Shown here one piece after another: positions 8,705 through 16,443 of a DNA stretch of 64,000 nt (its first letter is position 1; each line of letters begins with the position of its first letter). The notes beneath the pieces are model-generated. The model ran no database searches. It was not told the DNA's origin and saw only the letters and a list, made by a program, of their open reading frames with translations. The translations under genes were made by a program, and so were the position numbers. Origin of the DNA: Cohnella silvisoli (GTDB taxonomy: Bacteria > Bacillota > Bacilli > Paenibacillales > Paenibacillaceae); the NCBI RefSeq assembly GCF_021190915.1, contig NZ_JAIOAP010000015.1, positions 124,001 through 188,000 of the forward strand, given 5' to 3'.

Positions 8705-9274
8705 CTACAACACCATTCGATTTTTCGTATATCGATTCGCATAAGCAGAAGCAGCGTAAGCATCCGGCTTCACTCGCGGGGCATACATCCCCATCGCATC
8801 TACCCGATCCACCATCTCCTGAACGTACAGTGCCGTTTTATTCACGATCGGCTCCGTACCCGCGTCAATGTCGATATAAGTTTCGAGCATAGCTCCTTGA
8901 TACACGTAAGGGAGGATCAAGTCTTCCATCCTCATGACGACATCCGCATCGAAGTAACCCGCCACCCTCTGGGAGAAGGAAGTTTCGAGCGCCAGTTTTT
9001 CTCTAATCGAATGCAGCTGTCTTGGAACGGCTAATTGGCGGTAACAAGCCCATGCCCCTTTTCCTATCCGGTGGATAACGATGCCCGTCACGAATTTGGT
9101 GTGCCCGCGATGAACCTGACTGTCCGTACCGATAACAAAATGGTATGCGCATTTGGGGTCCTGGTTAATGAAACGAAGGATTCGTTCGAGGACATGATCA
9201 AGGTTAAGGTTGCTCTCCGACACGTTCTGAAAACTCAATTCATCCCAACTGGAAATGGTACTCATCATGGTCAT
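8705..9274 (-). CDS. YkuK-like RNase H-fold protein
   Basis: About 189 aa, resembling the Bacillus YkuK family. The acidic signature VIGTDSQVHRGHTKFVTGIV near residues 47-66 is reminiscent of the first strands of an RNase H-like fold. No function is established for the family. The start is the ATG at 9274 behind AGAGGTG. A TTG two codons earlier is also possible. Monocistronic, convergent with the AraC gene. Confidence 0.75.
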   Translation of the reverse strand: MTMMSTISSWDELSFQNVSESNLNLDHVLERILRFINQDPKCAYHFVIGTDSQVHRGHTKFVTGIVIHRIGKGAWACYRQLAVPRQLHSIREKLALETSFSQRVAGYFDADVVMRMEDLILPYVYQGAMLETYIDIDAGTEPIVNKTALYVQEMVDRVDAMGMYAPRVKPDAYAASAYANRYTKNRMVL

Positions 9275-9376
9275 ATCCAATCACCTCTGCCACGCATGCT
9301 GTCTTTCCTTTCCTATTGTATGGCGCTGTTGACCGAACTCGAACCTGCTCGACAAATGAATCCTTGCTTACTTATG

Positions 9377-9396
9377 AAAACTCGTTTTTCCGACTT
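9377..9396. repeat. Possible single relic of the 51-bp repeat core
   Basis: AAACTCGTTTTTCCGACTT closely resembles the core of the 46.5-kb array (AAAGTCGCTTTTTCCGACT). Only one copy is here, so chance is not excluded. Confidence 0.35.
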
Positions 9397-9410
9397 GTTT
9401 TGCGGGTTAT

Positions 9411-9439
9411 TTTACTCGCTGGGCGAAGGGTACTATAAT
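9411..9439 (+). promoter_or_regulatory. SigmaA-type promoter for mqnB-mqnD
   Basis: TTTACT (9411-9416) and a perfect TATAAT (9434-9439) are separated by 17 bases, about 50 bases before the mqnB start. The ribosome site AAAGGGGA follows. Confidence 0.65.
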
Positions 9440-9485
9440 AAATAAAGTTAATCTACAAAAGCCCGAACAAAGGGGATTACATAAG

Positions 9486-10151
9486 ATGGCAAAAAGAGTT
9501 CTTGTGATGACCGCGGTTGATGCAGAGAAAGATGCGGTGCTGCGAGGTATTCGCGGGGATAGCCGATTCGAGGTGCTTGCGGCGGGAGTCGGTCCGATCG
9601 CGGCTGCGGTCAGCACGGCGACGGCATTGGCATCGGCAATGGTAACTCCGGACTCCGGATATGATCTCGTCGTAAGCGCGGGAATCGGCGGAGGATTCCC
9701 GAATCAGGCAGACATCGGCACGATTGTCGTGGCGAACGAGGTTATTGCAGCCGATCTCGGCGTTCAGACGTTGGATGGGTTCAGCAGCATCGATGAGCTT
9801 GGCTTCGGGACTAGCCGTCTTCCGGTCGCGGCGGATTTATCTTCTCGGTTGGTTGAAGCTCTTCGATCGGGAGTGTTGACGGTGAATTATGGTCCCATCC
9901 TCACATTATCAACGGCTACGGGTACTGCTATAACGGCCTCGGAGTTAACTGCTCGTATTCCCGGAGCTGCCGCAGAAGCTATGGAAGGATTCGGCGTTGC
10001 CGCCGCGGCGCATAGTCGCAGCATCCCTTTCATAGAAATACGCGCTATCTCTAATATTGTCGGTCCACGCGATAGAGCCTCTTGGCGAATCGGGGAAGCA
10101 TTGGCCGCTCTCGAAGCGGCTAGCACTCATTTATCGGAGGTATTCTCATGA
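9486..10151 (+). CDS. mqnB: Futalosine hydrolase
   Basis: 221-aa nucleoside hydrolase of the MTA/SAH-nucleosidase fold. It cleaves futalosine to hypoxanthine and dehypoxanthinyl futalosine in the alternative menaquinone pathway. Visible elements are VLVMTAVDAEKDAV at the N-terminus, LVVSAGIGGGFP, and the ribose-binding EAMEGFGVA segment (about residues 161-169). The assignment over other nucleosidases rests on the coupling to mqnD, whose start overlaps this stop. AAAGGGGA precedes the ATG. Cytoplasmic. Confidence 0.88.
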   Translation: MAKRVLVMTAVDAEKDAVLRGIRGDSRFEVLAAGVGPIAAAVSTATALASAMVTPDSGYDLVVSAGIGGGFPNQADIGTIVVANEVIAADLGVQTLDGFSSIDELGFGTSRLPVAADLSSRLVEALRSGVLTVNYGPILTLSTATGTAITASELTARIPGAAAEAMEGFGVAAAAHSRSIPFIEIRAISNIVGPRDRASWRIGEALAALEAASTHLSEVFS

Positions 10152-11020
10152 AAATCGCATACTCCCCTTGCCCCAACGACACGTTCGTGTTTCACGCCTT
10201 GGTGCACGGATTGATCCCCGGCGCTCCTTCATTCGATGTGACTTATGCGGATATCGATGTAACGAATAATCTAGCGGCAAGCTCCACCGAATTGGATATT
10301 ATGAAAATTTCCTACGCCGCGCTGCCGTGGGTTCAGCCCGAGTACAAGCTTCTGCCCTGCGGCGGCGCGCTTGGGCGGGGATGCGGACCGCTCGTTCTAA
10401 TGGTCGGCGAAGAAGGTACGAATGGCCCCATCAATAGTGACCCTATCGCCAATTCCACGAATGCTTCCCGATTGTCCGGCAAAAGAGTTGCCGTGCCTAG
10501 CGAACGATCGACCGCCTACATGTTATTCCGATTGTGGGCTGCACAAAATGTTCCCGGAGGAGTCGGCGAAATCGTGGTTATGCCATTCCACGAAATCATG
10601 CCGGCTGTGCAGGGCGGTCATATTGATGCCGGATTGGTCATCCACGAAGCCCGATTTACGTACCCGAACTATGGATTAAGCATGCTCGTCGACCTCGGCA
10701 ACTGGTGGGAAATCGATACGGGCCTGCCGATTCCGCTAGGCGCGATCATTGCTAAGCGCTCTCTAGATTTGACCGCGATCAGCGCATGGATTCGTCAGTC
10801 CGTTGAATATGCTTGGCAGCATCCGGACGCTTCGAAAGAGTATGTATTGAATCACGCCCAGGAGATGGATCCGAGTGTCGCGCAATCGCACATCGATCTT
10901 TACGTGAACGAGTTCACGGCCAACTTAGGAGAAGACGGCTACAATGCCATCACGACCCTATTGGAACGGGCTACGCATGAAGGGCTCATCCCGCAGATGG
11001 ACTTAGCGTCTCTTCGTTAA
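10148..11020 (+). CDS. mqnD: 1,4-dihydroxy-6-naphthoate synthase
   Basis: 290-aa enzyme converting cyclic dehypoxanthinyl futalosine to 1,4-dihydroxy-6-naphthoate. The N-terminal SPCPNDTFVFHAL signature is diagnostic. The protein has a periplasmic-binding-protein-like fold. Its ATG overlaps the mqnB stop and follows CGGAGG. The organism thus probably makes menaquinone by the futalosine route. The remaining genes (mqnA, mqnC, mqnE) are not in this window. Confidence 0.92.
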   Translation: MKIAYSPCPNDTFVFHALVHGLIPGAPSFDVTYADIDVTNNLAASSTELDIMKISYAALPWVQPEYKLLPCGGALGRGCGPLVLMVGEEGTNGPINSDPIANSTNASRLSGKRVAVPSERSTAYMLFRLWAAQNVPGGVGEIVVMPFHEIMPAVQGGHIDAGLVIHEARFTYPNYGLSMLVDLGNWWEIDTGLPIPLGAIIAKRSLDLTAISAWIRQSVEYAWQHPDASKEYVLNHAQEMDPSVAQSHIDLYVNEFTANLGEDGYNAITTLLERATHEGLIPQMDLASLR

Positions 11021-11046
11021 CTTCCGTGAGCGCAGTACCCATTGAG

Positions 11047-11076
11047 GAATAAGGAAATCATGTACTGGAAATAATA
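11047..11076 (+). promoter_or_regulatory. Candidate sigmaG promoter of germination operon 2
   Basis: GAATA (11047-11051) and AATAATA (11070-11076) with an 18-base spacer resemble the forespore sigmaG elements (GHATR, CATNHTA), with one mismatch in the -10. gerA-type operons are normally sigmaG-dependent. The position, 34 bp before the gene, fits. Confidence 0.5.
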
Positions 11077-11110
11077 CCCTCTGTTTGATAAGGAGAGAGG
11101 GTGCGCGGGT

Positions 11111-12652
11111 ATGGGATTTTTAGGACAGATGTTTTCCAACAATCGGCGCAAAAGCAATAGCGCAGCCAAGAACAACCGAACCGCGCCGACCGCCAAGTAC
11201 GTGGCTTCCTCGCTTCAAGACAATATATCTTACGTGAACGAAGCCCTTTTCCGCACCGCCGATCTCATTAGCCGACCGATCGACTATTTATCCGAGCAAG
11301 GCTCTCTCCTCTATCTCAGTTCCGTTTGCGATACGATTAAAATCCATCAGTTCATCCTAAAGCCTTTGCTCGGGGCGCACGAAGCAAACCTCGATCGCGT
11401 TCTTACCGCCGCCATTGTGGAGAAGCTTTCGAATTTGGAGAAAGCAATCGACCTCATGCTTGCGGGGTATGCCGTCCTCTTCCTTGAGGGCAAGGAAGAA
11501 TGTTATGCCGTTCAAGTCTCCTTCATCAACGACAGAAGCGTAACCGAACCGCAGAACGAGAAAACCATTCAAGGGGCACACGATGGGTTTATCGAAAGCA
11601 TGAGAGTTAATCTCCAGCTTGTCCGCAAGCAGATTAATAGCCGGAATCTAGTTGTTCGCCGATACACTTTAGGCAATATGACGAAGACGGAGGCATCCAT
11701 CGTGTATTTGAACGATCTAGCCAATCCGGAGCTCGTCGAGGAGATCGATCGCAGAATTGCGGAGGTCAACGCGGACAATTTAATGTCCGGGTTTCTATTG
11801 CTCGAATACATAGAGAATCAGTCCTTTTCTCCATTTCCGCAAATCCTGCAAACCGAACGACCGGACAGGGTCGTTGCAAACCTGCTGGAAGGGCGCGTAG
11901 CGCTCTTAATGGAAGGATCTCCGGCAACGTTGATTATGCCCGTTACCTTCTTCGCCTTCTACCAATCGCCCGACGATTATTATAGCCGTTCCTTGGCGGG
12001 CTCCTTCCTACGGTTATTGCGTCTCTTCAGCTTCTTCATTGCGCTCGCTCTTCCCGCCTTCTATATTGCGGTCGTATCGTTCCATTATGAAGTCATCCCC
12101 ATGGAGTTGTTCTATCGGATCAAAGGCAGCGTCGAGAAAATTCCTTATCCCCCCATTCTGGAAGCCTTATTCATGGAACTCACGATCGAGCTGCTCAGAG
12201 AGGCCGGTATGCGCCTGCCTTCTCCGATCGGACAATCAATCGGCATCGTAGGAGGTTTGGTCATCGGAGACGCGGTCGTTCGTGTCGGACTCGTATCCTA
12301 TCCGATGATAACCGTCGTCGCCCTGACGGCGATCGCCTCTTTTGTCGTCCCCTCTCATGAAATGAGTTATTCTGTCCGATTGCTGCGGTTTCCGGTGATG
12401 ATCGCGGCAGCCCTGTTCGGGTTTGTCGGTATCGTCTTCGCCTTAACGGCGATCTTAATACACCTTTGCAAGCTGGAGTCATTCGGCACTCCTTACTTCG
12501 CTCCGATTGCCCCCATGCGAGTGAAGGATTGGAAAGATGCCATTATTCGCCTTCCCTTCTGGAAGCTGAACGAACGTCCTTTGGATCCGCACCCTCAGAA
12601 GCTCGTTCAGGAAATAGGCGCAAAAGAGGAGGGCAACGATGATCGCGGCTAA
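11111..12652 (+). CDS. GerA-family spore germination receptor subunit A (second operon)
   Basis: 513 aa. A polar, basic N-terminus (GQMFSNNRRKSN) leads into the soluble domain, then the membrane half from about residue 290. Family motifs FPQILQTERPDR, RLLRLFSFF and LREAGMRLPSPIGQ are present. GGAGAGAGGG lies upstream of the ATG. Clearly a paralogue of the 1-1536 gene but well diverged, so the two receptors probably answer different germinants. Overlaps the next gene by 14 bp. Confidence 0.93.
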   Translation: MGFLGQMFSNNRRKSNSAAKNNRTAPTAKYVASSLQDNISYVNEALFRTADLISRPIDYLSEQGSLLYLSSVCDTIKIHQFILKPLLGAHEANLDRVLTAAIVEKLSNLEKAIDLMLAGYAVLFLEGKEECYAVQVSFINDRSVTEPQNEKTIQGAHDGFIESMRVNLQLVRKQINSRNLVVRRYTLGNMTKTEASIVYLNDLANPELVEEIDRRIAEVNADNLMSGFLLLEYIENQSFSPFPQILQTERPDRVVANLLEGRVALLMEGSPATLIMPVTFFAFYQSPDDYYSRSLAGSFLRLLRLFSFFIALALPAFYIAVVSFHYEVIPMELFYRIKGSVEKIPYPPILEALFMELTIELLREAGMRLPSPIGQSIGIVGGLVIGDAVVRVGLVSYPMITVVALTAIASFVVPSHEMSYSVRLLRFPVMIAAALFGFVGIVFALTAILIHLCKLESFGTPYFAPIAPMRVKDWKDAIIRLPFWKLNERPLDPHPQKLVQEIGAKEEGNDDRG

Positions 12653-13739
12653 AGACAAGATTACGCCGGGGCAGCTGATGATTCTGGTTATTCAATCGCA
12701 GATTGGCGTAAGCGTCTTATTCCTGCCCTCCACGGTGGAATCCATCGCCCGGAACGATGCTTGGATATCGGTCATCCTCGCAGGCGGAGTCACATTATTA
12801 CTGATCACGATCATGTGGGCGCTGAGCCGGCGATTCCCTGCAATGACTTTATTCGAATATCTACCGCTGCTGCTGGGGAAGTTCTTAGGAAAAATCGTTC
12901 ATGTTATTTACGCGATGTTGTTTATCTTAGCTTGCAGCCTTATTGCGGTCCAATTCGCTGACGTAGTTAGGGACTGGGTTTTCTCAAGCACCCCAAGTTG
13001 GATAATCTTGGGGTTATTGCTAGTGACGTCTCTCTATATGGCACAAGAAAATATTCGATTGATCGCGCGGTTTTTCGTGCTTACCTTCGGGGTGATCTTC
13101 GTCTTAATCCTGATCGCGGCTTATGCGTTCCGAGATGCCGATATTCTATACATCTTGCCGATTAATCAGGCCGGCATTCCAAATATCTTCAAGGGAATGC
13201 TAAAAGCCATGACCTCGCTATTCGGCTTTGAAATCCTCCTATTCAGTTATCCCTATGTGCAAGGGGGAGGCAAAGGGATTCTGAAAGCAACCCTCTTCGC
13301 CAATCTATTCTCGACGCTTTTGTATACCTTTTTGGTATTCACCTGCCTGATCGTTTTCAGCCCGGAGGAGCTTAAGATTATCCCGCAACCCGTACTTTAT
13401 ATGGTTAAGGCATTAACTTTCACGGTATTCGAGCGCGCTGATCTGTATATCTTGACGATATGGACAGTTGTGGTCATCTCGACAGTCATCGCTTACTTGT
13501 TCATGGCAGCCAAATCGGTATCGGCTTTGTTCGGTAAGAAGCGGCATAAGGGAACTGCTCCGTTCGTATCCATTGTCATCTTTATTATTGCGCTCATCCC
13601 GCATAATCAAGACACGACCAATATCCTGCAAAATCTCGTCGCCATATTTGCGAGCGTTTCTCTTGCAGCGCTCCCACTCATTCTGCTATGCATCTCCGTC
13701 TTTTTGAATATCAAAGGAAAGGAACAAGCAGAAGTATGA
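12639..13739 (+). CDS. GerB-family spore germination permease (second operon)
   Basis: 366-aa polytopic membrane protein with about ten hydrophobic segments, starting with the family-typical ITPGQLMILVIQSQIGVSV. GAGGAGGG in the upstream coding sequence serves as ribosome site. Translationally coupled to both neighbours. Receptor B subunit in the spore inner membrane. Confidence 0.92.
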   Translation: MIAAKDKITPGQLMILVIQSQIGVSVLFLPSTVESIARNDAWISVILAGGVTLLLITIMWALSRRFPAMTLFEYLPLLLGKFLGKIVHVIYAMLFILACSLIAVQFADVVRDWVFSSTPSWIILGLLLVTSLYMAQENIRLIARFFVLTFGVIFVLILIAAYAFRDADILYILPINQAGIPNIFKGMLKAMTSLFGFEILLFSYPYVQGGGKGILKATLFANLFSTLLYTFLVFTCLIVFSPEELKIIPQPVLYMVKALTFTVFERADLYILTIWTVVVISTVIAYLFMAAKSVSALFGKKRHKGTAPFVSIVIFIIALIPHNQDTTNILQNLVAIFASVSLAALPLILLCISVFLNIKGKEQAEV

Positions 13740-14848
13740 GAAGGAATCTAGCTTACGCAGTGGTCGGGGCAGTTATCCTAATGTTATGCGGATGTTGGGA
13801 TCAACAGCTATTGAAGACCGAAAGAAACGTGAGCATAGCCGGTATGGACCCAGGCACCAATGGATTGCTTCGGGCAACGGTATCCATTCGGGATGTCACG
13901 TCCACGGAATCGGGAAGCAAGGATACAAACGAAGTTCATTCCGTATTGGCGAGAAGCACGCAACACGCAAGGGAACTGCTTAACGAGGAAATATCCGGAA
14001 GCTATTCCAACGCGAAAATGCGCGTGCTTCTGCTTGGAGAAGAAATGGTAAGAAACCATGACGTCATGCCTTACCTTGATGTGTATTATCGCGATCCGAA
14101 GAGTCCCTTGAATGCAAGGATCGCCGTAACGAGAGGGAAAGCGGAGGATATGATCCGCATTAAAATGATCGGTTCAAAAACGATAGGCTTGCATATTGAC
14201 GAGCTCCTCAATAGCACGGAAGAGGCGACGGTAGTTCCCCACGTCAATATTCAAACGCTTCATCCGTTAGATCGCGGATATGACTTTTCATTGCCTTATT
14301 TAGTTATACGCGAAGGTATTCCAGCCATATCCGGCATCGCTTTGTTTAGCGGTACCCGGATGACGGACACTTTGGGTCTGGACGAATCCAGGCTTTATCT
14401 GCTGATGGCCGGATTAAAAAACATTAACCTAAGACTGACGATGAAGTCAGTGGATAGAAATAAATCAAACAGCTACGATTACGTCACTGTTGAAGTCAAA
14501 AAATTAAAACGTAAACTTAAAGTAACGGTTTCGAAAAATAAACAAATTAGCGTAAAGCTCAATCTAAAGTTAAGAGTCACGGTCATGGAAGATCCGAGGA
14601 ACCATTTGTACAAGATGAAAATCATGCATGACTTGGAGCGGACATTATCGGAACAGTTGACGGACGAAGCGAAAGCAATCGTACATAAAATGCATCGGGC
14701 CAACCATGACGGTTTCGGCATTGCCCGCAGACTCATGTCGTTCCATCCCAAGCTTTGGAAGCAACTAGACTGGGATAAAGAGTATCCGCAAATTCTATTC
14801 AATACGAGTGTTTCCTTGCAAATCGTGAATACCGGGATTACGGAATGA
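13736..14848 (+). CDS. GerC-family germination lipoprotein (second operon)
   Basis: 370-aa C subunit with an intact lipobox LCGC (Cys20) followed by WDQQ, the canonical GerC anchor. The start at 13736 overlaps the gerB stop and follows AAGGAAAGG. Frames open further upstream would lie inside gerB. The C-terminal GerC domain includes KMHRANHDGFGIARRL. It gives a useful control for the first operon's GerC, whose Cys is missing. Confidence 0.92.
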   Translation: MRRNLAYAVVGAVILMLCGCWDQQLLKTERNVSIAGMDPGTNGLLRATVSIRDVTSTESGSKDTNEVHSVLARSTQHARELLNEEISGSYSNAKMRVLLLGEEMVRNHDVMPYLDVYYRDPKSPLNARIAVTRGKAEDMIRIKMIGSKTIGLHIDELLNSTEEATVVPHVNIQTLHPLDRGYDFSLPYLVIREGIPAISGIALFSGTRMTDTLGLDESRLYLLMAGLKNINLRLTMKSVDRNKSNSYDYVTVEVKKLKRKLKVTVSKNKQISVKLNLKLRVTVMEDPRNHLYKMKIMHDLERTLSEQLTDEAKAIVHKMHRANHDGFGIARRLMSFHPKLWKQLDWDKEYPQILFNTSVSLQIVNTGITE

Positions 14849-14856
14849 CATGTGAA

Positions 14857-14887
14857 AAAGGGCATTCACGGTTTACGTGAACGCCCT
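14857..14887. terminator. Terminator between convergent gerC and fliD-like genes
   Basis: AGGGC.TTCACG pairs with CGTGAA.GCCCT around a GTTTA loop, with one internal mismatch. On the minus strand the hairpin is followed by CTTTTTCAC. It is placed to stop both genes. Confidence 0.7.
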
Positions 14888-14900
14888 TCGTATTTCCCGA

Positions 14901-16145
14901 TCATAGAAAGCTGTTAACGAGCAATCCGGTTGTCGGTAATTGGATATAGGATTGCATGGATGATTGATACGCCGCGAATTGCTGCATTGCTTGCATCTTT
15001 TGATTAAGTAACGCGCTGGCTGACGTATCGTTAAACCGGTCGGTTGCTTTCTCCAACGCCTTAGCCATACCGTTACTGCCACTTATCGACCTCTTTGTTT
15101 GCTCGTAATTCGCGCTTAGCCGTTGCTTAAGCTTCGTTTCATCGAGCTTCAACGTTCCGTCGCCGTTTTTCTCGATGCCTATTTGTTCATACGATATGGA
15201 GCTTACGACAGCTTCCAAGCTTCTTTTCACCGACGGGTTCAAGTATCCCCCAGCTTCCTTTAACCGATCATGCATCGTATTGTAGCTGGATATCAGCTTC
15301 TTGACCTGCTCAACCGTTCCCTTCTCGTCTGGGCGAACCTCGATATCGACGGCACCCGCAGTCGGCTGGAGCAGCGTTGCCGTAACCTTCCCTTTCTCAA
15401 GCTCGATCCTGTTCGTTTGGGAAGACTGGCTCGCTCCTCCGTCCAAGGAATAAGATGCATTCGCCGCAGCCGTAGTCGCCGTTGTGATCCCCGCCGTCGT
15501 CGCTGCATTGCCAGTCACGTCGGCAATAGCGAATGCTTGATCCGTGCCTGTTTTGTCGCTTTTTAACTCAAGTTTGGATGTGCCAGTATGAGAATCGTTA
15601 ACAACGCTGGCGGTTACGCCCGTCTTCGCGTCGTTTATTGCCGTTTTTATCTTCGTTAAGGCCTGCTCGTTCGTATCGCTAGCGGCTATATGGCTTGAGA
15701 TCGTAGTCGACTTCCCGCCGATCGTCAGCTTGATTTGATTGGTCCCGCTTTGAATTCCGGTTAAGCTTCCTGTATTTAAGCTTGCCCCGCTGTTCTTCTG
15801 GGATTCGGCAATCGAACTGACGGTTACTTGATAAGTGTGAAATGAAGCACCGCTTTCCGCCGACGCTGAAATGGATTTGTTGTCGGACGATACCGTTTCT
15901 CTTGCTTGCAAGGATGAAGTACTCTTCTGCAGCAAACTGTTGGCCGAGGACTGAACGCTCTGGGCCGACTTGAGAAAATTCGCGATTCCGGTCGCCGCGG
16001 TTTTGGCAATTTGCTCATATGGATTATAAGATGGCTTTAACCACGAGCCCGTGGGCTGCCGATAAGCCGTTTGGCTGAACGGTGAGTGCGTGTACGAGGA
16101 AACGGGAGGTACGATTCTGTTGGCAGATCCAGCGGAATACAACAT
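14901..16145 (-). CDS. FliD-like flagellar cap / hook-associated protein 2 homologue
   Basis: 414 aa, Ser/Ala/Thr-rich with a single Cys-free chain, as usual for axial flagellar proteins. The central part matches FliD domains: YQVTVSSIAESQ, IKLTIGG, TKIKTAINDAKTGVTASVV and LISSYNTMHDRLKEAG. Both ends are predicted to be helical. The usual N-terminal FliD opening (GLASGMDID-type) is absent, replaced by a Pro/Tyr-rich leader. GAGGTGA precedes the ATG. It stands alone, outside any flagellar operon, so it may be a secondary or specialised cap protein. Confidence 0.7.
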   Translation of the reverse strand: MLYSAGSANRIVPPVSSYTHSPFSQTAYRQPTGSWLKPSYNPYEQIAKTAATGIANFLKSAQSVQSSANSLLQKSTSSLQARETVSSDNKSISASAESGASFHTYQVTVSSIAESQKNSGASLNTGSLTGIQSGTNQIKLTIGGKSTTISSHIAASDTNEQALTKIKTAINDAKTGVTASVVNDSHTGTSKLELKSDKTGTDQAFAIADVTGNAATTAGITTATTAAANASYSLDGGASQSSQTNRIELEKGKVTATLLQPTAGAVDIEVRPDEKGTVEQVKKLISSYNTMHDRLKEAGGYLNPSVKRSLEAVVSSISYEQIGIEKNGDGTLKLDETKLKQRLSANYEQTKRSISGSNGMAKALEKATDRFNDTSASALLNQKMQAMQQFAAYQSSMQSYIQLPTTGLLVNSFL

Positions 16146-16169
16146 GCTGTCATCACCTCAATAAATAAA

Positions 16170-16187
16170 AGTATATACGCTTATACT
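16170..16187 (-). promoter_or_regulatory. Dyad in the fliD-like promoter region
   Basis: AGTATA and TATACT flank TACGCT, about 25 bp upstream of the start. It reads as a possible -10 (TATACT) on the minus strand. No convincing sigmaD element was found. Confidence 0.35.
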
Positions 16188-16311
16188 ATATCACTCGGCA
16201 TTTTTTTACACAATCATCCAGTTATTCGCCCAACCCTAACCAAATGTGCGAAAGCACGAGTCATATCTCCCTTAATAGTGCAATCTAACTTCATAAGGCT
16301 AACGGAGAACC

Positions 16312-16326
16312 ATCTATTTAATAGAT
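16312..16326. promoter_or_regulatory. Perfect 7-1-7 dyad upstream of sucA
   Basis: ATCTATTTAATAGAT is a perfect inverted repeat with a single central base, about 120 bp before the sucA start. The geometry is Fur/PerR-like, but the sequence does not match the PerR consensus. Confidence 0.4.
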
Positions 16327-16443
16327 CGTTTTGATGCAAAATCATCACTATTACTGAACGAAGAAATGCATTAAAATGGTATGGGGCGCAGAAGGGTTCA
16401 CTCTGTTCCCAGTATGACTAACATGAATGCAGAGGGATGCACA

